A stretch of 64,000 nucleotides of DNA from Alphaproteobacteria bacterium (GCA_026225415.1 JAMFSS010000009.1:1-64000), one strand, 5' to 3'; counted from the stretch's first letter, positions 44,892 through 54,292 are shown. Made by a program: numbers and translations. The notes: a model not told the origin generated them from the sequence alone.

Positions 44892-45545
44892 ATGTCCAAC
44901 CGCCTCCTTCCCCGGCTTACGCCCGCCCTTTTGCTTCGCGCCTATGCGATGGGGGTTTTTCCTATGGCCGAGAGCGCGGAGGCCACCGAATTGTCATGGT
45001 ATGATCCGCCGGTGCGCGCGCTTATTCCTTTGGATGAACGGTTTCATGTTCCCCACAGATTGGCGCGGACTATACGACAAAAACCATTTCACGTCACAAT
45101 TGATACGGCGTTTGAAGCCACGATCCGCGCCTGCGCCGCGCCTGCGGAAGGCCGCGAAACCACATGGATCAATGAAGAGATTATTCGGTTGTATTGCGCC
45201 CTGCACCGCATGGGCAATGCCCATTCGATTGAGGTGTGGGATAGCGGCGAATTAGTTGGCGGGTTGTATGGTGTTTCGCTGGGCCGCGCGTTTTTTGGCG
45301 AGAGCATGTTCAGCCGCAAGACGGATGCCAGCAAGATCGCGTTGGTGCATTTGGTGAACAGTTTGCGCGAATGTGAATACACTTTGCTGGATACGCAATT
45401 TCAAACACCGCATCTGGCACGCTTCGGCACTTTTGAAATCGCGCGGTCGGCCTATCATTTATTGTTGGGCGCGGCGGTTGGAAAACTCGCTCAGCCTTTA
45501 CCCGCTACGGAAACTATTTCGCAGCCTTATCCCGGCAACCCGTGA
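44892..45545 (+). CDS. aat: Leucyl/phenylalanyl-tRNA-protein transferase
   Basis: The enzyme adds Leu or Phe to the N-terminus of proteins starting with Arg or Lys and so marks them for ClpAP degradation. At 217 aa it is full length. Family blocks: [70 protein letters not shown] and FFGESMFSR. Its end overlaps the DUF2155 gene on the opposite strand by 32 bases. Confidence 0.95.
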   Translation: MSNRLLPRLTPALLLRAYAMGVFPMAESAEATELSWYDPPVRALIPLDERFHVPHRLARTIRQKPFHVTIDTAFEATIRACAAPAEGRETTWINEEIIRLYCALHRMGNAHSIEVWDSGELVGGLYGVSLGRAFFGESMFSRKTDASKIALVHLVNSLRECEYTLLDTQFQTPHLARFGTFEIARSAYHLLLGAAVGKLAQPLPATETISQPYPGNP

Positions 45546-45903
45546 CCCAGATATCATATATCGGGTGTTCCATCGCCGATAAAGCGGGCGACGAGGCAAA
45601 CATCCAGCCATTAAAAACGGGGATATCCTGCGCGCCCGGTTTGAGTTCGGTGATTTCCAGATAGGCGGCGGATTCCGGCGGCGCTTCTTCGGGCAAGGTC
45701 ACGCGGCAGGTATGCGCGACGATGGTGAGCTTGCCAAACTGGACGGGTTGATTAAGCGGAAGCATGATTTCTTCCACCCGCGCAGTCATTTTATCCAGGG
45801 CGCGGATCACCGCGATGGGTTGTTCCTGTGTTGGCACCGTCGCATGGGCGGCGAATGGCAAGCATGCCGCCAACACCGCACATACAAAAAACCTCTTACG
45901 CAT
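45514..45903 (-). CDS. DUF2155 periplasmic protein
   Basis: The product is 129 aa with a signal peptide ([15 protein letters not shown]). The conserved DUF2155 features are ITARVEEI-type [14 protein letters not shown], the cysteine in [12 protein letters not shown], and [27 protein letters not shown]. The two cysteines could pair. The family's role is unknown; it is usual in alphaproteobacteria beside aat and complex I accessory genes. It shares one base with the mlaD stop/start junction. Confidence 0.9.
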   Translation of the reverse strand: MRKRFFVCAVLAACLPFAAHATVPTQEQPIAVIRALDKMTARVEEIMLPLNQPVQFGKLTIVAHTCRVTLPEEAPPESAAYLEITELKPGAQDIPVFNGWMFASSPALSAMEHPIYDIWVTGCRDKAAK

Positions 45904-46418
45904 CAGGGATGCGCCGGTTGTGCGCCAGAAGCCGGTTTGGCTGCGCTGGTGCTGTCGCCGCGTTTGCTGCTGTAGATCAACTGGCCGATCAGATCATCGA
46001 GGCGAAGCGGTGCCTGTGTGCGCGTGACTTTGCCTGAACCGTCGGTTTTGATCATGGTTTCGTCAACGCCGGGTTCAAGCGACATATATTTGCCGCCCAG
46101 CAAACTTTCGGTCGAGACAAGCGCAATGGTGTCGGTGGGCAATTGCACGCTGGGGTCGACGGTCATTGTCACCGTGACCAGATATTGGTTTTGGCCGGGG
46201 TCGGTGTTCAGAACCAACGAGGATACAGAACCGACTTTGACGCCGTTTATTTTCACATCGGTGCCTTCTTTCACACCATCGACCATGGGGAAATTCGCGC
46301 TGAGCTTGTACCCCTTCACCTTGTGCAAATCGGCGCTTGAATAAGCGAAGGTTAGAAACAACGCCGCAAGCGCAAGGACAACCGCGCCGAGGATAGTTTC
46401 GAAAACATTGTGTTTCAT
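45903..46418 (-). CDS. mlaD: MlaD-family lipid transport protein
   Basis: From ATG 46418 (AAGGAAG before it) the product is 171 aa. One N-terminal helix (ILGAVVLALAALFLTFAYSS) anchors it in the inner membrane. The MCE domain follows: FPMVDGVKEGTDVKINGVKV and GSVSSLVL, with LLGGKYMSLEPG near its end. MlaD forms the hexameric lipid channel of the Mla system that keeps the outer membrane asymmetric. The other mla genes are not here. A longer in-frame extension upstream lacks homology. Confidence 0.9.
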   Translation of the reverse strand: MKHNVFETILGAVVLALAALFLTFAYSSADLHKVKGYKLSANFPMVDGVKEGTDVKINGVKVGSVSSLVLNTDPGQNQYLVTVTMTVDPSVQLPTDTIALVSTESLLGGKYMSLEPGVDETMIKTDGSGKVTRTQAPLRLDDLIGQLIYSSKRGDSTSAAKPASGAQPAHP

Positions 46419-46437
46419 CGGTCTTCCTTTATCGGGT

Positions 46438-46809
46438 TTATTCAGGTTTCCATGCTTGGTAATCGCCGGTCGCATGGGGGCGCGCTTTGCCTTCCAACGC
46501 AGGCGGCATCCAGGCATCAATCGTGCCGGTTTTATTTTCGATCGGTGGTTTTTGCCAGGCATAACGCGCGCTCGCCGGTATCGGCGCATCTGCTGTGTGA
46601 TGCAACCAGATGTGCCATTCGGGCGGCACCTTGCTGGCTTCGGGTTCGCCGTCATAAATCACCCAGCGACGCTGGCGTACGCCTTTGGGCGTTTTGCGTT
46701 CGTGATAATAACGGTTGCCGCGGATATCGTGCCCGACTTCGACGCCGCAAAGAAGTGTTTGCAGCATGGTGCCAAGTTGCGAGGCGCGACGGATGAAAGA
46801 GAAGGACAT
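46438..46809 (-). CDS. NDUFA12-like subunit of NADH:ubiquinone oxidoreductase
   Basis: From ATG 46809 the product is 123 aa. GVEVGHDIRGNRYYHERK, RRWVIYDGEPEASKVPPEWH and WLHHTADAPIP are the landmarks of the 17.2-kDa complex I accessory subunit shared by mitochondria and alphaproteobacteria. It packs on the peripheral arm of complex I. The main nuo genes are not nearby, which is usual for this gene. mlaD follows after 19 bases. Confidence 0.94.
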   Translation of the reverse strand: MSFSFIRRASQLGTMLQTLLCGVEVGHDIRGNRYYHERKTPKGVRQRRWVIYDGEPEASKVPPEWHIWLHHTADAPIPASARYAWQKPPIENKTGTIDAWMPPALEGKARPHATGDYQAWKPE

Positions 46810-47017
46810 GGGAAGAATGGGGTTCGTGAGTCGGAGAGAAAAGAATCTCGCGCAGATGTTTTTATAAATAGAGTGTGGAAGAATAGAAACATCAAAATGA
46901 TTTTGTCTGTTGGCCATTGTCGTTTCTTGCCCCGCCTTCCCTGTGGGTGAAATGTTAACAAGTTTTGCTTTATAGCCACCATATTTTGTGTCATATATTA
47001 ATCATCCTACTTCATCT

Positions 47018-47026
47018 TGTGGATAA
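47018..47026 (-). promoter_or_regulatory. Consensus DnaA box upstream of the ribonucleotide reductase-like gene
   Basis: TGTGGATAA is the complement of TTATCCACA, a perfect DnaA box, about 40 bases before the start codon. Two more copies in the window lie inside genes, so one box here may be chance. In E. coli the nrd promoter has DnaA boxes, which makes this one worth noting. Confidence 0.35.
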
Positions 47027-47062
47027 CTCTTCTCTCCAGAGCCCAGCTTGCATGGTAATCCT

Positions 47063-49120
47063 ATGAAAAAACACGCTTTTCTTTCAACCTTTGCCCGCCT
47101 TTTCACACGCGGGGTTGAAGATGCCTATGCGGCCATTCCTTTTAAATCTGCCGAGTCGTTTGGCGATGAAGCGATGCCCGCATTGGCCGCACCTGCATTT
47201 TGGAGCCACGAAGCGATTGCAGTAATGGCAGAAGCCGCCTGCCCCGCTATTCCCGCCGCCCTGCGCGCAGTTGAAGAAAACACGGTGCCCAGCTGGTTAT
47301 GGCGTCATAAAGCCGCCGGTACGAATCATGTAACCGAAGGCGATCTGCGCGATATTTTTAATCGCGTTGTCGGATCGGCGGGCGCCAAGGCATGGAAACT
47401 GGGTCTGTTCAGCAACGAAAAAAATGCCCGCGCCTTTTATGACGAAGCGCGTTACGCTCTGATGCAACGCCACATTGCGATAACGCCCGAAATTATCGCG
47501 CCGATGGGTTTGGATTGGGTCTATGGCATTGACGCGAAACCTGCCGCCGCAAAACGCACCGGCAAAACCGTGCATAAAATTTCCAATGCCGAAATTGACG
47601 GCATGTTGGGCAAGACCAAACACAAAACCGACATTTGGAAAAAAATTTTTGCCGTTAAGGGCAAACAGGAAACTGCCGTTTCGGTTCGCCTGAGCGATAT
47701 TGCCGGTGATTGGCATTCAACATCGCCTGCGCCCGCACAGGCCGCGATTGATGTGATGCAGTTGCGCCATAATGACGGCAGCGTGAATAGCGATGCGTTG
47801 AAACAGGTTGTGCGTTTGTTGGTTATCATCTTGGATTTGCATGAACGCAATGATGTCACAATTGGCGTGGCGAACATTGCGCCCCTGTTAATGGCTTTGG
47901 GATTGGGTTATGACAGCGATGCCGGACGCGCGATGGCGGCGTCTATCGCTGCGCTTGTCACCGCAGAAGGCCTTGTGGCATCGGCGGAAATGGCGGCTTT
48001 GCGTGGTGCGGATGCGGTCTTTGCCGATGAACGCGATGCTATCATGCGCGGACTTCGCAATCATCGCCGCGCCGTTTATGGCGATGCCAATGATTATGAA
48101 AAATTATCCGTTCTGCCTGCGTCGCTGCCATTAAAAAATTGCCCCGATCTGGCTTTGGTCGCGGAAGCGCAACGGCAATGGGATGAAGCCTTGGTTCTTG
48201 CCCGCGTTTATGGGTTGCGCCGCCTGTCGGTGACCGATATGACACCGAACGCGGCATTGGCCATGACGATGGAAAGCGCATCGCAAGGTCTTGCGCCCCT
48301 GCATGGATTGACGATGATGCAGCAGAATGAAGATGATTGTTACGTTGCTGTTTTACATCCCGCGGTGGGCGAGGCTTTGGCGCGGTTGGATTATTCGCGC
48401 GACGGCATAAAAACTTTGGGCCAGCATATTGCGGGCACACATTCATTGCATGCTGCACCCGCGGTTAACCACCGCAGTTTACGCAACGCCGGATTAAGCG
48501 CATCGGTGATTGAAAACATCGAAGCCTATATCCCTTGCGTAAACTCCATTCGTTTGGCGATAACGCCTTGGGTTGTCGGCGTTGATTTCTGTAAAAACAC
48601 TTTGAAAATTTCCGCGAAAAAAATAGAATCGCCGCGTTTTGATTTGCTGGCGCATTTGGGTTTTGATGAAGATGCCGTGAAAGCGGCAGACGCATTTTGT
48701 TATGGGCATAATACCGCCCGTAATGCCAGGATTTTGAATATCCGGCATCGCGCTTTGTTTGCCTGTGGCGCGGAGATTTCGACCGAAGCGCGGTTGCGCA
48801 TGGCGGCATCGGTGCAAAGCTTTATTTCGTGCGATACCGGCGCGGATATCGCCTTGCCTGTGGCCGGAAGCGTGGCGCGTGGCACAGAAATGGTTTTGGC
48901 AGCATGGCAACGTGGGTTGAAGTCGTTGAAGATTGTTTTTGATCCCACCGTTGAAGCGCCCATTGCGCGCAGCGGTTTGGTGCGTCGCTTAACAGCCAAG
49001 GGACATGTCGCAGCCAAGACGTTTAAAACGCCGGTGCGTTTGTCACATGGCGGTAAATCGCACACGGCATTGTCGATCAAAAAATCAACCGGCGCACGCC
49101 GCGGCACGCAGAAACATTAA
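47063..49120 (+). CDS. Class II ribonucleotide reductase (NrdJ)-like protein lacking catalytic motifs
   Basis: The product is 685 aa. Blocks match B12-dependent reductases in order: KNARAFYDEARYALM then GLDWVYGID (residues 120-157), GDWHST (215-220), IGVANIAPLLMALGLGYDSD (267-286), ASAEMAALRG and IMRGLRNHRRAVYG (307-340), QWDEALVLARVYGLR (372-386), and later VNSIRLAITPWVVGVDFCKN and RMAASVQSFIS. The catalytic N-x-C-x-E loop that normally follows the DWH block is absent, and the phosphate-binding PTGTI is TPNAAL (394-399). It therefore should not reduce ribonucleotides. I chose ATG 47063; a TTG at 47048 is possible. The function is unknown: a regulator, a decoy subunit or a decaying copy. Confidence 0.75.
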   Translation: MKKHAFLSTFARLFTRGVEDAYAAIPFKSAESFGDEAMPALAAPAFWSHEAIAVMAEAACPAIPAALRAVEENTVPSWLWRHKAAGTNHVTEGDLRDIFNRVVGSAGAKAWKLGLFSNEKNARAFYDEARYALMQRHIAITPEIIAPMGLDWVYGIDAKPAAAKRTGKTVHKISNAEIDGMLGKTKHKTDIWKKIFAVKGKQETAVSVRLSDIAGDWHSTSPAPAQAAIDVMQLRHNDGSVNSDALKQVVRLLVIILDLHERNDVTIGVANIAPLLMALGLGYDSDAGRAMAASIAALVTAEGLVASAEMAALRGADAVFADERDAIMRGLRNHRRAVYGDANDYEKLSVLPASLPLKNCPDLALVAEAQRQWDEALVLARVYGLRRLSVTDMTPNAALAMTMESASQGLAPLHGLTMMQQNEDDCYVAVLHPAVGEALARLDYSRDGIKTLGQHIAGTHSLHAAPAVNHRSLRNAGLSASVIENIEAYIPCVNSIRLAITPWVVGVDFCKNTLKISAKKIESPRFDLLAHLGFDEDAVKAADAFCYGHNTARNARILNIRHRALFACGAEISTEARLRMAASVQSFISCDTGADIALPVAGSVARGTEMVLAAWQRGLKSLKIVFDPTVEAPIARSGLVRRLTAKGHVAAKTFKTPVRLSHGGKSHTALSIKKSTGARRGTQKH

Positions 49121-50529
49121 ATCGTTCGGATTCTGTTCAGGCTTTCGGTTTTGCCCAGCAAAGCCGCAACGCCAAAAATGGGGGGCGAAACGGTTGATCC
49201 TGTAAGCGCCGCGCGAAGCGGTTGCGCGATAGCGCCCAATTTAACGGCTTTTTCTTCAGATAATGCCCGGCATGTGGATTCAATGGCTTCGCCCGTGAAA
49301 TCGGGCAGGTTTTCCAAACGCGCGGCAAGGTCAGCCAGAATTTGTTTGGCTTCGGGCGTTAAAAGTTTTTGCGCCTTTTCATCAAACACCAAAGGCGTGG
49401 TACGGAAATAGAACGCCGCCATATCGGCGATTTCCACAAGCGTTTGCGCGCGGGTTTTCACATCCGGCATGGCGCGGATAAACAAATCCATTTGCGCGGC
49501 GGTTAAATCTGCGCCCAGAATTTTGGCGATAAAAGATGCGGCCAGTTTTGCCAGACGCGTATCATCGGCAATTTTTAGATAATGCGCATTGACGCTGCCT
49601 AGTTTCGCAAAGTCAAACCGCGCCGGTGATTTGCCGATGCCGTCCAGATCAAACCATTCAATCGCTTGTTCGGTGGAGATGATTTCGTCATCACCGTGTG
49701 ACCAGCACAGGCGCAGCAGATAATTGCGGATTGCTTCGGGCAGATAGCCGCGATCGCGATAATCGGAAACGGCAGGTGCCCCGTGGCGTTTTGACAATTT
49801 TGCGCCATCCGGCCCCAAAATCATTGGCAAATGGGCGAAAATGGGAATGTCCCAACCCATCGCTTTGTAAATTTGCACTTGGCGAAATGTATTGGTCATG
49901 TGGTCGTCGCCGCGGATGACATGGGTGATGCCCATATCATGATCATCGACCACAACGGCATGCATATAAGTCGGCGTGCCATCGGCACGAAGCAGAACCA
50001 TATCGTCAAGCTGGCTGTTTTGCACGGTGATGCTGCCCAACACCGCGTCGACGACTGTGGTTTCGCCTGTCAAAGGCGCCTTCATACGGATAACGGGTTT
50101 TGCATCCTTGGGCGCTTCGGATACATCGCGGTCGCGCCAGCGGCCATCATAACGTTGCGGCAGGCCTTTTTCTTTTTGCTCCGCCCGCATCGCATCCAGT
50201 TCTGCGGTTGTGGCATAACAATAATAGGCAGTACCGTTGGCAACCATTTGCCGCGCGACTTCGGCGTGGCGTTCGCGTTGTCCATATTGCGAGTAGAAAT
50301 TTTTATCACCGTAATTTTTGTTATCCCAATCGAGGCCAAGCCATGTCAGGCCATCAAGAATAGTTTCGATGGATTCAGGCGTTGAACGTGCGCGGTCGGT
50401 ATCCTCGACCCGCAACAAATTTTGGCCGCCATGATGCTTGGCGAACAGCCAGCAAAACAAAGCCGTACGCGCCCCGCCAATATGCAGATAGCCGGTGGGG
50501 GATGGGGCAAAGCGGGTAATAACGGGCAT
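49117..50529 (-). CDS. gltX: Glutamyl-tRNA synthetase
   Basis: The enzyme charges tRNA with glutamate. At 470 aa it is full length. The class I signatures are RFAPSPTGYLHIGGARTALF (HIGH) and GAKLSKRHGAPAV (KMSKS equivalent). RVEDTDRARSTPES is the glutamate/ATP region. Whether it also charges tRNA-Gln is open: the window contains a tRNA-Gln but no glnS or gatCAB. Its stop overlaps that of the convergent reductase-like gene; the start is divergent from the ComEC gene. Confidence 0.96.
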   Translation of the reverse strand: MPVITRFAPSPTGYLHIGGARTALFCWLFAKHHGGQNLLRVEDTDRARSTPESIETILDGLTWLGLDWDNKNYGDKNFYSQYGQRERHAEVARQMVANGTAYYCYATTAELDAMRAEQKEKGLPQRYDGRWRDRDVSEAPKDAKPVIRMKAPLTGETTVVDAVLGSITVQNSQLDDMVLLRADGTPTYMHAVVVDDHDMGITHVIRGDDHMTNTFRQVQIYKAMGWDIPIFAHLPMILGPDGAKLSKRHGAPAVSDYRDRGYLPEAIRNYLLRLCWSHGDDEIISTEQAIEWFDLDGIGKSPARFDFAKLGSVNAHYLKIADDTRLAKLAASFIAKILGADLTAAQMDLFIRAMPDVKTRAQTLVEIADMAAFYFRTTPLVFDEKAQKLLTPEAKQILADLAARLENLPDFTGEAIESTCRALSEEKAVKLGAIAQPLRAALTGSTVSPPIFGVAALLGKTESLNRIRTI

Positions 50530-50546
50530 AGCAACAACCTGATAAT

Positions 50547-52715
50547 ATGGTAAAAGAGATGGCCTGCACTCTAGTCGTTTCTTGTCCCGCCGTGAACCCC
50601 CTCCCCGCTCTTTCTGCCCTGTTTGAACGCGAAAGGCCGCGCTGGGCTTATTGGCTGCCTGTTATGCTGGCGGTCGGGATTGTGGCTTATTTCACTTTGC
50701 CGTTTGAGCCGTCTTTATGGGTTTTGGTGGCATTGCCGGTTTTGGCGGGCGCGGCATGGGCGGTGCGCCGCATTTGGGCTGCCGCTCTGTTTTTATTCGT
50801 GCTGTTTGTTATCGCACTGGGGTTTTGCGCCGCCTTGATTGAAACGCGTATCGATGAACGCCCGATGTTGAACCGCGATTATGGCCCGGTGCCGATTGCA
50901 GGGCGCGTGGTGATGACCGAAATTCTGCCGGATGGTATTCGCCTGACATTATCGCATCCGCGCATTGGGCCTTTGGCCCCCGAACAAACACCAGAAAAAA
51001 TCCGCATTAAATATCCCGATCTGGGTTTGGCCGATGCGCCACCCACGGGGGCGTATGTAAGTTTGTTTGGCCGTGTCGGCGCGTTTAGCGAACCGGTGGC
51101 ACCGGGCGCGACCGATTTCCGTTGGCAAGCCTATTTCAAACATCTGGGCGGTTTGGGGTGGGGCTATGGCAAAATTCGCGTGGAGGATGACGCGCCGCCT
51201 TCTGTGTCATGGCGCGAAGATTTTTCAATGGCGTTTGAACGCGCGCGCAAAACATTGGCGCGGCATGTTTATGAACATCTCGATGGTGATGTGGCCGCGA
51301 TGACCGCCACGCGGTTAAACGGCGAGCAGACCGCTATTTCCAAACCCGTTATCGAGGCAATGCGGATTGCGGGTTTGTCGCATTTACTGTCCACATCCGG
51401 CTTCCATGTCACCATTATGGGCTTATTGATTTATTTTCCTTTGCGGATGATTTTTGCCGCAATCCCATGGCTGGCATTACGCTATCCGATTAAAAAATGG
51501 GCGGCGGGCGCGGCAGTTTTTTCAGCGTTGGGCTATACTTTGTTGGTTGGGTCACAGGCCGCCACTTTACGGTCATTGATTATGACGGGTTTGGCGATGT
51601 TGGCCATCACCGTAGACCGGCGTTCGACTTCGTTGCGTCTGGTGATGTTGTCGGCGGGCATCGGCATGTTGATCGCGCCCGATGCCACAATGGGGCCGAG
51701 TTTTCAGATGTCGTTCGCGGCGGTGTTTTGTTTGATTGTTGCCAATCAAAAAGCATGGGATTGGGCGGCAGGTGATTTCACCGATTTTATGCCGGAATGG
51801 TTTAAGTCGATTACCGCGCATCTGTGGGGCATTGCGCGAACCTCATTGATTGCGACCGCAGCCACCACGCCATTCTCGATTTATCATTTTCAGACATTCA
51901 GCCTGTATGGGTTTATCGCCAATATAGCCGCCATTCCCATCACCAGTTTTTGGGTGATGCCGTCCATTCTTATGGCCTATATCACTGCGCCATTCGGATT
52001 GGATGGTTGGTTTATTGATGCCGCAGGTGCGGGGGTTGCCGTGACCATTCGCATTGCGACCACCATGGCATCCCTGCCCTACTCCATATTCTATTGGCCC
52101 GCTATGCCGGGATATGTTTTGGCGGTTATTGTTATGGGCGGGTTATGGATGTGCATTTGGAGACAGAAATGGCGGTGGTTGGGTGCGGTACCCGTTATCA
52201 TCAGCATGATGTATCCGCTTTATACCGCGCAGCCGGATTTTTTTGTGGCACCCGATGGACACGAATGGGCGGCGCGGTTGGATGACAGGCGGTTGGCGAT
52301 TTCTAACGTAGACCATGAAAAATTTGCGACCGATCAATGGCAACAAAGATTAGGGATGGCGGAAATTGTGGATGCCACCGATTTGCCCACGGATAACAAG
52401 CAAGTGCGGTGCGATGCGGATGGATGTGTGTATCGGCATGGAACACATATTCTGGCGATGGCATCATCGGAACCGGCGTTGTTGGAGGATTGCCAGCATG
52501 CGGATATTGTGATTGCGCCGGTGGTTGTGAAGGATTGCGCGGCGGCGCGCATTATTGATGAACCGGATTTATGGCATCATGGCGCACATGAAATTTATTT
52601 TAAAGACGATACGGCGCGTATTGTGGATGCGCGGGCACGACGCGGTGCACGGCCATGGAGCATCGGATGGCAAACCGCCGCCCAAAAACAGGAAAAAGAA
52701 GAAGGCGGGGAGTAG
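50547..52715 (+). CDS. ComEC/Rec2-family membrane protein
   Basis: The product is up to 722 aa. Several N-terminal helices and a DUF4131-like domain (residues about 30-200) are followed by the competence domain, with ISKPVIEAMRIAGLSHLLST and SGFHVTIMGLL, then further helices. ComEC forms the inner-membrane channel for incoming DNA during transformation. The C-terminal part (after residue about 570) is short and does not show the full metallo-beta-lactamase motif set. No other competence gene is in the window. The precise start among several near 50547 is uncertain. Confidence 0.88.
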   Translation: MVKEMACTLVVSCPAVNPLPALSALFERERPRWAYWLPVMLAVGIVAYFTLPFEPSLWVLVALPVLAGAAWAVRRIWAAALFLFVLFVIALGFCAALIETRIDERPMLNRDYGPVPIAGRVVMTEILPDGIRLTLSHPRIGPLAPEQTPEKIRIKYPDLGLADAPPTGAYVSLFGRVGAFSEPVAPGATDFRWQAYFKHLGGLGWGYGKIRVEDDAPPSVSWREDFSMAFERARKTLARHVYEHLDGDVAAMTATRLNGEQTAISKPVIEAMRIAGLSHLLSTSGFHVTIMGLLIYFPLRMIFAAIPWLALRYPIKKWAAGAAVFSALGYTLLVGSQAATLRSLIMTGLAMLAITVDRRSTSLRLVMLSAGIGMLIAPDATMGPSFQMSFAAVFCLIVANQKAWDWAAGDFTDFMPEWFKSITAHLWGIARTSLIATAATTPFSIYHFQTFSLYGFIANIAAIPITSFWVMPSILMAYITAPFGLDGWFIDAAGAGVAVTIRIATTMASLPYSIFYWPAMPGYVLAVIVMGGLWMCIWRQKWRWLGAVPVIISMMYPLYTAQPDFFVAPDGHEWAARLDDRRLAISNVDHEKFATDQWQQRLGMAEIVDATDLPTDNKQVRCDADGCVYRHGTHILAMASSEPALLEDCQHADIVIAPVVVKDCAAARIIDEPDLWHHGAHEIYFKDDTARIVDARARRGARPWSIGWQTAAQKQEKEEGGE

Positions 52716-52723
52716 CCCGCCTT
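52702..52723. other. Hairpin at the end of the ComEC gene
   Basis: AAGGCGGG, a six-base loop containing the stop codon, then CCCGCCTT. No T run follows on the plus strand, so it is only terminator-like. Confidence 0.4.
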
Positions 52724-52729
52724 CCTGGG

Positions 52730-53425
52730 TTATCGATCAAGTTTGTGTGAAATTCTTAAATAGTAAGTTTCCGTGCGGTATGGCGTTGGGCTATCTGCGA
52801 AATATTCTTCTCTTGTGACTTCATCACCCACAGCATTAAACAATAGCCTTGTGTTGATATATCCTTCGGGAATGGCCTCTTCGTTGCTACGAGAGGCAAA
52901 TTCGCCATGCACATGGCAGCGAAAGGCTCCTACCTTTTCTTTTTCCGCTGTGTAGAGAACATATCTGTTATGCGCATCTTGGATGGAGGAAATGGCCAAG
53001 GCATCCACGATATGCCATTTATCTCTGGCGCTATTCCATTCATCCCAAGCGCCGATTTTACCCGTTGCGCTGCCCAATATGTCACCGATAATTCGGCCAT
53101 TATGCGCAATGCCATCTTTCACAAATTGATAATGGTGCTCGCTGAACCATATGCGGTCTTGATATAATTCTGCGTGAAGAAAATCACGTTCTTTCTTAGT
53201 GGGTTGATGCCCCTCTCTAAATCCTATCTCTGAAACTTTTATGCCATTGATGCCACGGATTTGGGGTAATTCGGTAAGGTGAACGGGGCTTATAATTTGC
53301 AGCCCACACTCCTCTTTTCTGTTTGGGTCTCTTTCTGTCGCAAAAAAGGGGAAATTTTTGTAAAGAGAATCTCTGTGTTTAATAAAGTAGCCCAAATAAG
53401 CGTTTTGATTTTGTGGGTTTGTCAT
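52730..53425 (-). CDS. Hypothetical protein (231 aa), AT-rich
   Basis: I do not recognise this protein. I used ATG 53425, which has GGAG six bases before it; the frame is open further upstream without a good start. It is soluble, aromatic-rich and charged (NPQNQNAYLGYFIKHRDSLY, DRIWFSEHHYQFVKDG, CHVHGEFASRSNEE). Base composition is more AT-rich than gltX or comEC next to it, which suggests later acquisition. It stands alone, ending 14 bases from the ComEC stop. Confidence 0.65.
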   Translation of the reverse strand: MTNPQNQNAYLGYFIKHRDSLYKNFPFFATERDPNRKEECGLQIISPVHLTELPQIRGINGIKVSEIGFREGHQPTKKERDFLHAELYQDRIWFSEHHYQFVKDGIAHNGRIIGDILGSATGKIGAWDEWNSARDKWHIVDALAISSIQDAHNRYVLYTAEKEKVGAFRCHVHGEFASRSNEEAIPEGYINTRLLFNAVGDEVTREEYFADSPTPYRTETYYLRISHKLDR

Positions 53426-53598
53426 AAGTTTCTCCATCTGTTCAAAGGTTACAGAATCAAGAGAAACAAGCCCGGTTATGACCGATGCTATCCGTATTAT
53501 TGCCCTTGCGAGCCCTATCTTCCTTGCGGAAAGCCACCTTGCCCGGATAGGCAGGTTGGCGAACAACCGAGATTGTTCTCTTGATATCTGATGATATT

Positions 53599-53622
53599 AA
53601 AACGCAAATGACGGCGTTTTGT
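53599..53622. terminator. Short terminator-like hairpin
   Basis: AAAACGC, eight-base loop, GCGTTTT. On the minus strand it follows the small membrane protein gene and ends in TTTT; on the plus strand it also ends in TTTT. The stem is short. Confidence 0.45.
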
Positions 53623-53630
53623 CAACGCAA

Positions 53631-53843
53631 TTAATCGAGGCCGCTGCCTTTATGGATTTTTTCGGTTTGTTTGTTTTCCTTGATAAGGAAAACGAATACC
53701 AAACTGACAACAAACAAGGCGCCATTGGTGACGATGATTTTAAAAAATAAATCCACCGGCCAGATAAAGAACCAGAGTTGCGCAAGGCTGATGATTACGC
53801 CTGCGAGAAACAGCGCAAAACAAATAAGGGTTGACGGCTTCAT
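53631..53843 (-). CDS. Small two-helix membrane protein
   Basis: From ATG 53843 the product is 70 aa with two hydrophobic helices (TLICFALFLAGVIISLAQL and KIIVTNGALFVVSLVFVFLI) and a polar C-terminus with KENKQTEKIHKG. The start overlaps the stop of the YbjQ-family gene by four bases, so it is coupled to it. The family is not recognised; the pairing with YbjQ suggests a membrane partner. Confidence 0.65.
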   Translation of the reverse strand: MKPSTLICFALFLAGVIISLAQLWFFIWPVDLFFKIIVTNGALFVVSLVFVFLIKENKQTEKIHKGSGLD

Positions 53844-54178
53844 GCGGCATCCTTTTCGACAAACACGGCTGTGCCATAGCACAACACTTCGGTGACGCCG
53901 CGCATGATTTCGGTTGTGTCGTAACGGATGGAAATTACCGCGTTGGCGCCGTGCCGTTCGGCGTGGGCGCACATCAATTCATACGCATCTTCACGCGCCC
54001 GTTCGCACATGTTGGTGTAGACAGTGATATTGCCGCCGAAAATGGTTTGCACGCCCGCCATAAACTGGCCGACAACCGAGCGTGAACGCACGACAATGCC
54101 GCGCACGATGCCAATATTGCGGGTGATTTTATAACCGGTGATATCGAAGCCTGTGGTGACGAGTGCGGGGGGAATCAT
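53840..54178 (-). CDS. YbjQ/UPF0145 family protein
   Basis: From ATG 54178 the product is 112 aa. TGFDITGYKITRNIGIVRGI, VVRSRSVVGQFMAGVQTIFG, and HAERHGANAVISIRYDTTEI are the conserved blocks of the YbjQ family, which forms pentamers of unknown role, sometimes listed as heavy-metal binding. A longer frame upstream has no family match. It is translated together with the small membrane protein that follows. Confidence 0.92.
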   Translation of the reverse strand: MIPPALVTTGFDITGYKITRNIGIVRGIVVRSRSVVGQFMAGVQTIFGGNITVYTNMCERAREDAYELMCAHAERHGANAVISIRYDTTEIMRGVTEVLCYGTAVFVEKDAA

Positions 54179-54237
54179 GGGTGCCTCCTGTTGTTTCAAA
54201 CAGGCTAAGGGAGAAAAAGGGGGTCGGCAAGGGACAT

Positions 54238-54273
54238 GAAAAAACCCGCCCTTCTTGCGAAGGACGGGGTTTC
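54238..54273 (-). terminator. Rho-independent terminator of the S6-S18-L9 operon
   Basis: On the minus strand AAACCCCGTCCTTC, loop GCAA, GAAGGGCGGGTTTTTTC: a stem of about 13 bp with one mismatch, then a T run, about 20 bases after the rplI stop. Confidence 0.88.
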
Positions 54274-54292
54274 TTGTGGGCAACAGCAAAAC

